NCBI GenBank assembly: GCA_037074615.1
Contig: CM073522.1
Location: 28,208,962-28,272,961, forward strand
DNA from: Leucaena leucocephala
Lineage: Eukaryota; Streptophyta; Magnoliopsida; Fabales; Fabaceae
Direction of reading: 5' to 3'
DNA: 64,000 bases
The notes under the pieces are model-generated. The model saw only the letters and a list, made by a program, of their open reading frames with translations, did not search any database and was not told where the DNA came from. Made by a program: the position numbers and the translations under genes. Shown here one piece after another: positions 1 through 11,625 of this stretch (its first letter is position 1; the number at the start of each line of letters is the position of its first letter).

Positions 1-284
1 AAATTTAAGTGATTTAATTAAGATAGAGTTTATAAATTTTTAATTAATTAATTATTTTAATGAATGACCATACTTATATCAATTTTTTTGTATCTATTTC
101 GTCAATTTTTTTAATTACACATGCCCATGTATACTTTTTTTTATGTGAATTTAAGTAAAATAAAGATATTAAAAAAAAGACTATGGCGAAATAATATTTA
201 AAAACTTAAAAAAATGGATGCATCCAAAGCACAATTCTTGAAACAAAAGCATCATTAAACAAAGAATTTATTTATTTATTTATT

Positions 285-460
285 TTGGTATATAAAAATT
301 TAGGTGGTTCGACACTAATCCTCCATTAAGACTAGGGCACAGCATTAAGGGTCAGAGAGTACTTATAGGAGAGTTATGAGATCATCTACTAAAGAAATTC
401 TCACGACGGCAGCAGAAATCGAACTCATATTCTTGTAGGATATGAGTCCGTTCTTTATCA
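285..460 (-). repeat. SINE, family 3, minus-strand copy
   Basis: Read on the minus strand, this has a tRNA-type B-box-like stretch (GAGTTCGATTTC) near 440, then a body ending in ATATACCAAAATAAATAAAT. The same order of blocks (a gtgagattttctttagta block, a cttaatggagga-type block, then a TATACCAAAA tail) recurs on the plus strand at 18200-18424, so the two are copies of one Pol III-type retroposon. Ends are approximate. Confidence 0.55.
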
Positions 461-824
461 TATATGTTAACTTTTATTGGCTTAAACAAAAGAATTTAAA
501 ATGCAAGACTGACATCAATGAGTAGAAAAAATGGTGAAGTGGGAGAAAGGCGCCCTGGTGGCAAGGGCTTTTATGAGTTAGGGAGGAAAAAGCAAGGAAT
601 TGGAGGATGATGTTTGTATGGGCGCTTCTTCCAGTTGGAGAAGTTGAATCATCATTGGCCTTCTCTCTAGAATCAATACAAACAGTTTGAGAAGCAAGGA
701 ATTGAAGGTAGGGGAACCCGAGCTTGGATCGTCAAGGAAAAAAAGCCGATAAGGACGATTTTTTTTTTTAATATTCTGGACAAATTAAAGAAGGAGACAA
801 GTCACAGCCTAGATGGTTATATAT
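461..824. other. Intergenic, no gene seen
   Basis: Mixed-composition noncoding DNA between a SINE and the MITE at 825. No coding frame, RNA gene or terminal repeat was recognised. The first 284 bases of the window are likewise AT-rich and featureless. Confidence 0.5.
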
Positions 825-1330
825 GGGCCTGTTTGGTAAGGCCTTAAACCGCGATTTTAAAAGGGCTTTTGGCCCAAACTTTGATTTGGGGAAATTTCAA
901 AACAAACAGGCTTATTTGTCCATAAGTGCTTTTGGACAAAACCATGATTTTGAATAAGCTATTTAAAATAGCTTTTTCAACAGTAAAAGCACTTATGGAC
1001 TATCCAATTAATATCTTACCCCTACTTTTTCTTACACCCTCTCTCCTCTCTCCTACTTTTTCTTACACCCTCTCTCCTTTCTCCTCTCTTCCCTCTCTCC
1101 TCTCTCCTCTTTTTTCTCTAACTCCCTCCTCTCTCTTACTTTAAATCAAATCATACCCTTTTTGGTAATTTACCACCATAAAAAGTCATTCTAAAAATAA
1201 CTATCCAAACACCTATTTATTCAAAACCACTTTTTTTCCATAAACTCTTATCCAAAAGTCCTTTTCCATAACTTGTCCATAAGCCCTTTTTTTTCATAGC
1301 CCTTTTTCAAAATCCTATCCAAACAGACCC
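825..1330. mobile_element. 506-bp MITE with GGGYCTGTTTGG terminal inverted repeats
   Basis: Starts GGGCCTGTTTGGTAAGG and ends CCTATCCAAACAGACCC, whose reverse complement GGGTCTGTTTGGATAGG matches it. It contains a pyrimidine-rich CTCTCTCC tract and no credible coding frame. The flanks are TA repeats, so a target duplication cannot be sized. Termini of this kind occur in Tourist/Harbinger-like and some hAT MITEs, so the superfamily is left open. A second copy in PME B (34155-35913) is interrupted by a CACTA element; this copy provides its empty site (caacagtaaaagcactt). Confidence 0.7.
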
Positions 1331-2459
1331 TATATATATATATATATATATATATGCATAGTCAGCTTCCAACTCATCAATATATCACTAATGGTGTTAT
1401 AGGCCATGGAGTAACGGATTTAATATACTAAAGGGTCCAATTCAAACAAATCAAACTATAAGGACCAAATTCAAAATTAGTGTAAAATATAAAGACTTGA
1501 AGATTAATTTTCCCTTAAATAAATAATTTTATAAATTTAAAGTTTTAATTTCTTAATCAAAATTTTTAAGGATAAATAATGGTTTATTAGTTGAATATAA
1601 TCAATGTATTGAAATTTTTAAGAAATTAAACTATTTATTTTTTAATTTTCATGTAAATAAAAAAAACTCCAATAAATATGATGAAAAATTAAAATTAAAA
1701 ATTTTATAATTTATAAAAATTAATAAATTTTATAACATATTAGAAAGTATAAAAATATATGTATTATAATTATTTTTTGGTTATATAAAAAATTATTTTT
1801 GTACAAACATAAATTTTAAACATTCAACTAATAGTTAGGTGGATGGAAGTTGAACATCATATACATAAGAGAGATTTGTGTAAAATACATTTTAATTTTA
1901 AGGGAACTCAATATACGTTTCTAAAATAGAATAGAGATTTTTGCAATTTAGTTAAAATATAGGGGTAATTAATGTATTTTATCTTATATTAAACATATTA
2001 GTATAATTTATATTTTAGATTGTCATATCACATCCTACTTTTAGGTGACCCCCCATTGTTATATGAAATGTGTAACTTTAAAGAAAATTGTCTCATCCTT
2101 TATTTGTTTTTCACAACATTTAATGGTGTTAATTTTATACATGCACAACTAGCACCCTCTTTTGAACATTTAAATGGCAGTCACCACCAAACACACAACA
2201 ATCTCAATATTTTGTACAAATGAATTCAAGGTGGAAATCTTAAAGAACTTTACAAAATCTTAATATAAAGACTAGGTGACATTTCAGTCGCTGCCAATTC
2301 TAATCAGTCTCAAGTGGGGTGATGTGATGCCTAGCAGTTTGAAGCTCCATGTCACTAAACATAGAGCGTTAAAACTGATCCCACAACTGTCAATCCTAAA
2401 TCACTTGAGCTTTGTGTTAGAAGCTGACTAGGAACATCAGTAGATATAAACAAGAACTA
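1331..2459. other. AT-rich intergenic DNA with a TA microsatellite
   Basis: Begins with a (TA)n run at 1331-1355. The rest is AT-rich noncoding sequence with no recognised gene. Short open frames here lack any protein-like composition. Confidence 0.5.
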
Positions 2460-2588
2460 ATTAATACCGTCGAAGTGGAGAGGAAAGTTTCATGTGATAT
2501 CTCAATTTAAAATTGGTGATAATAGAGGCTACTATTGAAATCCTTCGCAACTCTACAAAATTATTTTTCAATTTCCAACCAATGTTCT

Positions 2589-3650
2589 TTTTTTTTGTAC
2601 AAAAATTTTTAGAAAGGGGTTAGACTCATCTAGGGGTGCTCATGGGTAGGGCTAGGCAGGGCGACCCCCCTATCCGGTGCCCTGCCCAAAAAAAAGCATG
2701 GGCTGCATTTTGCAACCCGATGTCAGGCCCTGCCCGGTAAAAGCATTAACCATTTTGGGCTGGGCATGGGCGGGCTGGGTATGCCTAAGTTGTGATGCCA
2801 TGCTCATGTTGTGAAAAAAAAAATATGCAATTATAAACTTCTAAAATAATATCATATTCATATGTCTTCAAGAGTTAAATAATATCTATAATCCACAAAA
2901 AAAAAAAGTAACAAAAATATAATAATTAAAGTCTTGAAATTCATTGCATATAAAAAAACCTTGAAGTTTAAGTAGTTTATAATTACAACTTTACATCAAT
3001 TTTCCAAATATGGACAAGGATGAAGTATCTAAAAAAATAAAATAAATAATTATAATTTGTAATGTAATCATATTATGATTAATAAAGTTAAAAAAATTAA
3101 TATAGTTATAAATATTAAAAGATTTAACTTACGTACTTAACTATTTATATTTCTAAAATAACCCTTTAGTCACCAGTAACTATCATATTCTCCCTTCTAA
3201 GGGTAGCATCTACGGAGAAAATTAAAAAAAATAAAAATAAGGTGCTCATGGGCAGGGCAGGGTAGGACTACCTCCTGCCTGGTGCCCAGCCCGAAAAAAG
3301 CATGGCTTACATTTTGTAGCCCGATATCCAACCCTTCCCTATATTTATCGGGTTGGGCAGGGCTATTTTTTCGCGGGCTCAGATGGGCATACCGGGTCGC
3401 GGGCTTTATGAACACCCCTAGGCTCATCCACGATCTAAAGGTAAGGCGAAGTATCTCTTCTTCCTAGACGATACTAATGTCAAATAAGACGAGTTATTAA
3501 TTACTCTCAGGCGTAAATTTAAACACCCAGAAGTTAGGATGCCTCCCCAAGTGCTGCGACTAGAATTACAATAAAGTGGTATTCTTTAGGGATTAAAACG
3601 CTCTAAATAATTATATATCTCATCCCTTCACCAGGTAACCTATAGATAGG
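2589..3650 (-). repeat. SINE, family 1, minus strand, split by a hAT element
   Basis: Flanked by a near-perfect 16-bp target duplication (ttccaaccaatgttct at 2573-2588 and ttccaactaatgttct at 3651-3666). Read on the minus strand, the body runs from a caactc/gggtgcttag-like region to a 3' end of tgagcc..aacccctttctaaaaatttttgtac followed by A's. Removing the hAT element inside (2631-3420) leaves about 264 bp. Other copies of the family lie at 18112-18183, 22740-23010, 23032-23255 and 59053-59314. Confidence 0.7.
2631..3420. mobile_element. 790-bp non-autonomous hAT element
   Basis: Terminal repeats TAGGGGTGCTCATG and TAGGGGTGTTCAT (reverse complement of the right end). Flanked by an 8-bp target duplication with one mismatch (gactcatc and ggctcatc), as expected for hAT. 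It interrupts a SINE: the flanking halves rejoin into the sequence found uninterrupted in the family-1 copy at 59.1 kb. No transposase. The gggcaggg-rich block at the left end is repeated in direct orientation near 3241. Confidence 0.75.
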
Positions 3651-3671
3651 TTCCAACTAATGTTCTTATTT

Positions 3672-3858
3672 TTGTTTAGTTGTCCACCCGGTTCACCGGA
3701 GCTTTTCCCCGACTACATCTGGATCCGACCCGCGTCGCGCACCTGGCTATGATGGGTGAGTCTCCCAATGGGGATTTTCTGCGTACGCCAAGGCTCAAAC
3801 TCGAGATCTCACTTAAACGATACTGAGCCGCTTATCATTCGGATCAACCCCTGTTAGG
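3672..3858 (-). repeat. Au-like SINE, minus-strand copy
   Basis: Read on the minus strand, it has a tRNA-derived head with a B-box-like CGAGTTTGAGCC, followed by gggagactcaccc, ccaggtgcgcgacgcgggtc and gctccggtgaaccgg blocks. The same blocks appear in the same order on the plus strand at 11801-11985. They resemble the widespread plant Au SINE family, recalled rather than aligned. Ends are approximate. Confidence 0.65.
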
Positions 3859-4379
3859 TAACTAGTTTTCTTGTTACTGCAAGGTAAAGAGGATAAATAT
3901 TAGGTGAGGTAGACACTTGGGCCCAAATTAAGATTCCAATTGTCAATTAGAAATGTCACAACCCTTTTTTCGTTCTTTACCCATTTCTATTTATTCGTCA
4001 CATTTCAAAAATTATAAAACTGAATTTAAATATTTAACTTTTTGGCCACAAAATTTTTTTAATATGTTTTATAGATCGATGTATTAAAATACTTAGTACT
4101 TTAATTTTACACATTTTGTTCCCTTAATTTTAATTTTATGAGATGGTTTTTAATTTTTTTATAATATTAACCAAACCCTATTACTAGATATCGTCTATAA
4201 TTGCCCCTTAACATGGGTGTTTTCTTTAGAAATCAAGCTCAAGACTCAGAAGATCTAGCGAGGCCTTATATCAATAGATCAACTCTATGTTAATGTCTTT
4301 TAAATCCTTTTACCCTAACCTAGTTAACAAAAAAATGTTGATATTAAAATTTTAAATATTGATCAAATATTTTTAAATG

Positions 4380-4545
4380 CTAACATATTAATTTTTAAAA
4401 TAATTATTATTTGTTGAGGTGATAAGCAGCCTTATCTTATAAAGAGAATAATACAAGTTCGAATTCTAGAAGTATATTTGTTGGAAGATGCGAAAATTAT
4501 CTATGCTCTAAACTTTAAAAAGAATTATACCATTAATTAAATAAA
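4380..4545 (+). repeat. Possible SINE remnant
   Basis: A short stretch with a B-box-like caagttcgaattcta near 4455, preceded by ttgttgaggtgataagcagcc. It resembles a degenerate tRNA-derived retroposon head. No second copy clear enough to define ends was found. Confidence 0.25.
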
Positions 4546-5202
4546 AAAATTAAAAGACCAAACCAAATTAAAACCTTATATAAAGTTAAAAATACATTTT
4601 TTGTCCATTTTGAAATCATAACCATTCTTCTTGCATGGCCAACTCGCGTGGGACCATGAGTTAACACACAATTTGTTATGGGACTTCAAATATTGGCTAC
4701 CAGCATATCCCCAATTCAACTGTTAGACTTAGATGTCTTTAAATCACACTTGTATATACGAGAAGTGACCTGCTTTTTATGTTCCCAACTTTTTGTTCAT
4801 ATTTTGCAACTAAAATATGCTCTCAATGCAATTTTTTTTAATGCAATCAATCCATACCACTGCAGCTAAAAAATTAAAGTCAGAGGTGGTTGGCACGTGC
4901 GTCATGACAAGATAGAACTAGCATGATGAGGTTACTACCATTGAAATGGTATTCCAATATGATGATGAGAGTTTCAGTGTTACTTTCAATTTTTCTTTTT
5001 ATCAGTTTGTGTGTTTATTACTATTTGTTTGAGTCTAAATTTTCATTTTCTATGTAGGATGGTTGTATTAAAGTTGTGATTATGCAGAACATTCTTCAAT
5101 GAAGACACTCCAAGTCTATTGAGGGGAGGGAGGTTTATGTGATATCTCATCCAACGTTCATGCTATTGCATGGTAAAGAGGATAAATATTAGAGAGAATT
5201 AT

Positions 5203-5502
5203 AGTGAGGTCTTATAAAAAATAATTAATTATAAAATTATTAAATAATTAAATAGTCTTAAAAGATTTTAGGATAATATATTTAAATTATAAAAAGATAG
5301 TATTGTCCTTACTATAATAAAGTACAAATCCTCTCATCTATCAAAGGAACCTACTATAATGGTAAGGACAATTGGATCTTTTAATTTGAATCTATTATCC
5401 CTAAATTTTTTAAATTATTTAATTGTTTGATAATTTCATAGAGTTTTGTGTAATTAATTATTGATTTTTTTATAATTAATTATTTTTACGGGACCTCACT
5501 CA
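5203..5502. mobile_element. About 300-bp MITE with long inverted repeats
   Basis: Starts AGTGAGGTCTTATAAAAAAT and ends with the inverted counterpart (right end read in reverse: AGTGAGGTCCCGTAAAAATA). The inverted similarity continues through taattaattataaa and ttaaataattaaa blocks for about 80 bp on each side. No coding capacity. The sequence ataaatatt lies near both ends and might be a 9-bp target duplication. Confidence 0.5.
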
Positions 5503-5754
5503 TAAATATTATTTGATGTACACACGTGGAGCTAAATGCAAGTTCTAGTTGTATATTCGGTGGGAGGAAGTACAATTTTCAATTTATATATTTAAATTTG
5601 TTTGGCTGAAGATTTAAATAGGTATTGTTACGGTAGGACACGCAAGTACTTAAACTACTGATGTAGAACACATTTCTGGATAAAATAAATAAATACGTAT
5701 ATATACAATTTCTTCGAAATGAAAATCACCATTTAATAAAAAGGATAAAATATA

Positions 5755-6300
5755 AAATTTTTTTTAAAATTTTAGCTCAATTGCACATCATATTTCTAAA
5801 TTTTAAAATTTTAAATTAACAATTTTTACCATGTTATAATTTTTATATTTTTTATTATATATCACTTTATTTAAAAAATAATATTTGACACTTGATATAT
5901 AATTTTAATTTTTAAAATATTTAAAATAAAATACTTATATATAAAATATTTAAATAAGACTTGACATTTGACATGTAATTTAAAATATTTTTTAAATATT
6001 TAAAAAATATGAAATACTTAAAAAATATTTATTTCACTATTTTTAAATAAAAAATATACATTACTTAAAATTATATATAAATTATTAAATAATGTGATAT
6101 ATAATAAAATAAAAAAAATTATGATATGAAAAAATAGTTAATTTTAATAGCAATTTTAATAGTAGAAATTTATTAATCAACATATAAAATATTAATATTT
6201 TTAATTTAAATTTTTAAAAGCGAGAGATATTATGTACAACTAATATAAAATTAATATTTTTTTTATGTATTTAAACCTTTAAAAAATAAAAAAAGTACAA
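5755..6300. repeat. Dispersed AT-rich repeat
   Basis: Contains tttttattatatatca(c/t)..aaaaaataatatttgacacttgatatataatt, which recurs with small changes at 31530-31600 between PME A and B. Very AT-rich with no coding frame. Probably part of an old MITE or LTR; type unknown. Confidence 0.4.
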
Positions 6301-6870
6301 ACTAATGAGGATAGTGACGAGAAATAAGTTCTATTTGTAAAAATTTACCTTTTTCTCTACTAGCACCAAATGAAAGATGCAAGTCCTAATCTGTTCACAA
6401 AATAATTTTAATAAGAATGAAAATAAAAATAGATCTTTTGGGGAGAGAAAAATCATGTTTAATAATCGGAGATGTACTTTGCATTCTACTTTTGTGATGG
6501 GTTGTTAAATAATCATAATATCTTACTCTAAAAAATATTTTGTCTTTAATATAATTTTTTTTTAATTTTTTTAAAAAATAAAAAAATTAAATAGATTAAT
6601 TAATTATAATCAAATTTAATTTTTTAAAATAAATTTATATAATATACTTCTTAATTTATTTAAATTAGTCATTAACTCTTATATTAATTATAATTAACTG
6701 ATTTATTTAATTTTTTTAATCTATTTAAAAAAATTAATTAATTTTATATTAAAGAATGGAAGAATATTTTTTAGTTTTCTAATTCTAACATTCTAACACC
6801 ATTACTTTCATTAATTTTATTTTAATATTATTTTGTCTTATATAAAAAAAATAGTTAAAAACCCTGCATG
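6301..6870. other. AT-rich intergenic DNA
   Basis: No gene seen. Around 6540-6760 there is an imperfect inverted pair (tttaatataatttttt.. and ..aaaattaattaattttatattaaa), compatible with a decayed MITE. Confidence 0.35.
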
Positions 6871-7069
6871 GTTAAAAGTAGGGCTGGGAATTTGGGCTGG
6901 ACCCGCGGGCCCAACCCGCCAACCCGCCAAAATCTGGCGGGTTGGGTTGGCTAATGTCCAGCCCATTTGGATGCGGGTCTTTTTGACCCGCACCCGCCTA
7001 ACCCGTAATCGCGGCGGGCTAACCCGCCGGTTTGGCGGGTTAGCCCGTTTTTTTTTTTTTTTTCAGTTT

Positions 7070-8442
7070 CATTCACAGTCTCACACTCTCACAGATCACA
7101 TGACGCGGAGTCGCGGACACTGGACACATTTCAATTTCATTTTGGTTCTCTGACTCCTCCGTGCGCCTCCTTCTCTTCTCGACTCTCGCAGTCTCGCTCG
7201 ACCCTTCCTTCTACAGAGACCACAATCGACAGCCCTCACTCTCAACTGTTGCCGTCGCCTCCTCCCCTCAGCAGCTCAGTCGTCGCCGTTGCCGTCGCCT
7301 CCTCTCCCTCAACGCTCAGCAGTCAGCAGACGAAGCCCTAGACGGAGCCGCTAGGCGCTAACCCTTTCACAGTTCAACAAACGCGTCGCTTCCTCTCCTA
7401 AACCCGTCGCCGTCGCCGTCGCCGTCGGCGCTTATCCTCAACCGTCACCATCGACTCCTCTCCTTCAGCAGTTCAGCCGCGCCTCCCTCTCCCTCAGCAC
7501 TTAGGGTTTGTTACTCAGTCTCAATGTCACCTCCTCTTTCTTTTGTTTACTTTATATGATTCTCCTCTTCCTCCTCCTCTTCCATCGATTATATGTGCTG
7601 CTGTTTGTTTTTTAATCTCTTAAATTTAAGCATGTCACATTAGCAATGGGAAGTTTCCAGAATGAAACTTTCTGTCATTACTTTCACGATTGTGCTTACT
7701 TTGTGTGGCCTTTATATGTTTCAAGCTTTATTCATGGGTTGTAGGACTCAGACAGCCAATAGAGTTCTTGAAGGATGAAATCAGACATGACTCTGTAAGA
7801 GACAGAAATATTATTTTTGATCAAGTTTACGGGGGAGATAATTAATGTGCAAATTGGATTGTTGAATCAACTCATAACCTTCAAACTCAATTTTGCTTGT
7901 TTACTCATCCCCCCTTGGGCTACGCCGCTACGGACAGTTCACAGTTGATTGCTCTGGATAAACAGAGTAGTTAAGGATACTTTGTCTTGTTCTTGTTTTT
8001 TGTTGTATGGTTGAACTATTACCTTTGATCCAGGGCACAGTAAATACACAGACACAGGTTATTTCATGAATGCTCACCTAGTAAAAGAAGTGTTCCATTC
8101 TTATGCAACCATTATATTATTTATGCTAATTGATCACTTGATAGTTGAGACTGCTATATACTGGGAAAAGCTTGCAGAAGAAGATGTTTTTTTCTTAACC
8201 TTTCTGATTTCTAGAAAATCTACAGAATGTTGTAGAGAAGAAGAATTCTCCCCTAGGCTTTCTGGAAAAGCCTCGGTTTTCAATTTTCATTCTTCATTAA
8301 TTCCTTTATAAAGTCTTGATTGATACTTGATATATCAATCATGTTGGCTAATGACTTAGATACATGGAATTCAGTCTGATGCACTTTCAAGTAATGTTGG
8401 GTACTGGTTGCTAACTTATTCTATCATTATGGTTTGTTTCAG
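7070..8442 (+). promoter_or_regulatory. Leader region and probable 5'-UTR intron of the hAT transposase
   Basis: C/T-rich, GC-richer DNA (7140-7510) with (cgtcgc)n repeats near 7405, typical of a plant 5' leader. It is followed by an AT-rich stretch ending TTGTTTCAG exactly before the ATG at 8443, which reads as a 3' splice site. The donor was not fixed. Short open frames here (for example at 7161 and 8066) have no recognisable protein features. Confidence 0.5.
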
Positions 8443-10796
8443 ATGAGTGATAATACTGTTCAGAAGGAGCTTCAAATGCAAGCTCAAGCTCAAACTGATG
8501 TTACTGATGGAGCAAATGAGAAAAAATCTCAACATGATGAACCTTCTGTGGATGGTAATGTTGCAAAGAAGGCTAAAAAAAGTACATCTGATGTTTGGAG
8601 ATATTTTACTAGAATTGGAAAACAAGATGGGAAAGAAAAAGCTACATGTAATGGTTGTGGAAAAGCTTTTGCAGTCGGGGGTAAGCAATATGGAACTTCA
8701 ACCCTTTGGCGTCATGTGGAATCATGTCGGTTAATCCCAAAATTTCGGGACATTGGTACTATGATGCTAGACCAAGCTGGGAAGGTGAGAAGTAGACACT
8801 TTGACAGTACTAGATTTCGAGAAATTGTGGCTAAGGCTATTGTTTTACATGACTTTCCCTATTCTTATGTTGAATATGAAGGGGTTAGGGAAATGTGTGA
8901 ATTTTTGAATCCAGATTGTAAGTTTATATCTAGGAAGACTGCTGTGGTGGATGTTTGGAAACTCTATCTTAAACAAAAAGAAATTGTGAAAAAATCCATA
9001 GCAAATAGTCCTAGTAGGATATGTTTAACTACTGATTGTTGGACTGCAATAACTGGTGAGGGATATATTTGCATGACTGGTCATTTTGTTGATGACAAAT
9101 GGAGCCTCAATAGCAAAATACTTGCTTTCACACACTTGCAACCTCCGCACTCTGGATCAGTTTTGGCTAACAAGTTGAATAAAATTGTGGAAGATTGGGG
9201 GATTGAAAAGAAAGTATTTTCTATTACTGTGGATAATGCAGCAGCAAATGATAATATGCAAAATATTTTGAAAGACATGCTGAATTTGAATGAACCCTTG
9301 ATATGCAATGGTGAGTTTTTCCATGTGAGATGTTGTGCTCACATCTTGAATTTGATAGTTCAAGAGGGGTTGAAAGTCGTAAGTGTTGCTGTGCAAAAGA
9401 TCAGAGAAAGTATTAGATATGTAAGGGCATCAGAGGCAAGGGTTATTAATTTCAAGAAATATGTTGACCAAGTTGGTATTAAGACTTCCATGGGTTTACG
9501 GCACGATGTGGCAACTAGATGGAATTCAACACATGCCATGCTTGAAAGTGCAATTATATATCAACGTGCCTTTGCAAAATTAGCTATCCATGATGACAAT
9601 TTCCCTCATGCATTGACCAATGAAGAATGGTCAAGAGCAAAGGAGATCTGCAGCTTCTTGGCTCCATTTGCAGCAATAACAGAGTTGATGTCTGGGTCCT
9701 CCTATCCAACTTCTAACATGTACTTCCTTCAGATATCAAAGATCGAGTTATTGCTAAAAGAATATGTTCATACTGATGATCTTGTGCTTCGAGAAATGGC
9801 CCACCGGATGCTTGCTAAGTTTGACAAATATTGGAGTGATTATAGTGTCATCCTTGCAATTGCAATTATTCTTGATCCACGGATGAAGTTTGATATCATA
9901 CGGTTTTCTTACTCACAACTTGATCCCATACATCATAATGAAAAGATTGAATATATCAGGAATAAGTTATATTGTGTGTTTGATGAGTATAAGAAGAAAA
10001 GTTTGAATGTGGGATCCTCATCAACTTCAATCCACTCTAATTTTTCTGGTGCTAGTGGTACTGGTTCTGCTAGTTCTACTAATGTCACTGAAGACGTGCC
10101 ACTAGTTCAACCTCCTCTTCATCCGAGTACTGGTGCTAGAAAGTATAGTTATTTTAAACACCACAGCTTTTGGGGTAAATTTGCAACTCTTCGTTTACTA
10201 CATGTTTTAAAATGTTATTTTGCTTCATATTTTACTTTACTAATACTTTATTTATATGATTTAGTATTATCTTCAATGCAAGAGTAAAGACACTCAATCA
10301 TTGGAAAAGTCTGAACTGGACTTCTACTTGGAAGAAGCAACTCTTGATCCTAACTTGTTCATAAAGATGAATGTCTTAGAGTATTGGAAGAATAATTCTC
10401 CTCGTTTTCCATGTCTTTCGAAGATGGCAGCTGACATCCTCAGTATTCCAATCACAACAGTGGCCAGTGAATCAGCTTTTAGTATTGGTTCACGAGTTCT
10501 TACAAAATACAGGAGTTGTCTTCTTTCAGATAATGTTGAAGCCCTTATTTGTACCCGTAATTGGATGCTTGGTTTCCCATCTGATGAGTCTGATGATACT
10601 GGAATTGGTATTAATGGTTATGGTATTTGTAATATTAGTAATTTAGTACTAACGTTATCTTATTAATTATTATATATATACTCATTTTGTTTTATTACTT
10701 GTGACAGATTTATCTAAGGACGGTGACAAAACTGAAGGAATACATATTTTGACAGCTTCAGATCATGGCTCAAATCCAATTAATGTTGAGAGTTAA
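8443..10796 (+). CDS. BED zinc finger hAT transposase (RICESLEEPER-like)
   Basis: The transposase should bind the element's ends and catalyse cut-and-paste transposition. The ATG at 8443 directly follows a TTTCAG acceptor; the in-frame TTG at 8434 lies inside that intron and is not used. A BED zinc finger lies at residues about 50-95 (C69-x2-C72, H91-x3-C95). Then come hAT catalytic-core motifs: LTTDCWT, ITVDNAAAND, the CAHILNLIVQEGL block and HDVATRWNST. Exon 2 (from about 10288) encodes the C-terminal hAT dimerisation region, from KSELDFYLEEA to SESAFS and RNWMLGF. Exon 3 (about 10711-10796) joins in phase (AATG|GT to CAG|AT) and ends at TAA 10794-10796. The intron 1 borders (about 10143-10287) are ambiguous: GT sites at 10143 and 10173 do not give equally good joins. 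Roughly 700 residues, a normal size for plant hAT transposases. Domesticated sleepers exist, but intact termini argue for a transposon gene. Confidence 0.85.
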
Positions 10797-11121
10797 AATT
10801 TCAGTGAATTGTTATGTAAACTAATGTATTTCATATTTGTAATCTTTCCATCTTTGTGATGTATTTGCATACAATTTTATTTAGGTTATTATTATAAGTT
10901 TATAATGAAATTCTTAAAAAAAAAATAAAAAAATCTGGCGGGTTGGCGGGCTAGCCCGCCAACCCGCCTAGGCGGGCTAGCCCGCCAACCCGCCTAGGCG
11001 GGCTCGGGTTGGTCTTACACCAACCCGCCTGGAGGCGGGCCTAAAAAGACCGGCCCGCCTCCAGCCCAACCCGCCGCGGGCTAACCCGTATCCGGCGGGT
11101 TAGCCCGCATTACCAGCCCTA

Positions 11122-11625
11122 GTTAAAAGCACAACCAAGTGAACCATTAAATTGAAATACGCATCCTTCACAGTTTTTTGTCATAAGAAAACTAATTTAA
11201 GTCCCTTTTAACCGTCCAGTCGATTCGAATGACATTATATTTGTTCTTTTATTAAAAAAATAAGGAATTATTTTAAATAAAAATGAGCAATCTAATTCAA
11301 TAAAAATAAACAAATTTTGCTTAAAATAAAGAATTTTATTAGTCAGGTTGGTCCTTAACGGTAACTAGCAACTTATAAGCATAAGAGACTGAACTTTTTA
11401 CTATCCAAATTCAATCGAAAAATGGGACATGTTATCATACCCGTTGAGACAGTGGGTCAGTAGGTCAAATTGAGGTTGACTTGGGTTAGATCAATAATAA
11501 TAAAAAAATATAATTTAAGTAAAAAATATAAAAATATTTATTTTTTATTATAAAAAATATTTTAATTAAAATAATATTTAAAAATATCTTATTAAACATC
11601 ACATCAAAAGTTTCACGTATATATA
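11122..11625. other. AT-rich intergenic DNA
   Basis: Begins with the right-hand target duplication of the hAT element. No gene or further repeat structure was recognised. Confidence 0.4.

Larger units (their letters stand above)
2460..5750. repeat. Ancient duplicated noncoding segment (paralogue of 17700-18850)
   Basis: Several blocks occur in the same order as at 17700-18850: a gtgatatctcaattt..ggtgataat block (about 2495 and 17920), a gcaaggtaaagaggataaatatta block (3880 and 18030), a cttgggcc(c/t)aaattaag block, an attataaaactgaatttaaatattt-like block (4010 and 18490), and a cgcaagtacttaaa(c/t)tactg block near its end (5640 and 18770). Retroposons and a hAT element inserted later account for most of the length difference. 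Confidence 0.5.
6879..11121 (+). mobile_element. Complete 4.24-kb hAT transposon with transposase
   Basis: Flanked by a perfect 8-bp target duplication GTTAAAAG (6871-6878 and 11122-11129). Termini are TAGGGCTGGGAAT on the left and TAGGGCTGGTAAT in reverse complement on the right. Both subterminal regions carry clustered GCGGGTT/GGCGGGCTAGCCCGCC repeats (about 6900-7050 and 10935-11110), likely transposase-binding sites. The interior holds a C/T-rich leader, a likely leader intron and a BED/hAT transposase with no internal stop in its main exon. An exact target duplication and an open transposase suggest a relatively young, possibly autonomous copy. Confidence 0.9.

Noticed and set aside
7161..7361. 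66-codon open frame in the hAT leader
   Set aside because: Ser/Arg/Ala-rich reading of a C/T-rich leader with repeats; no conserved feature.
8434..8442. Upstream start for the hAT transposase at 8434
   Set aside because: The codon there is TTG, inside a TTTGTTTCAG splice acceptor. The ATG at 8443 is the natural start.
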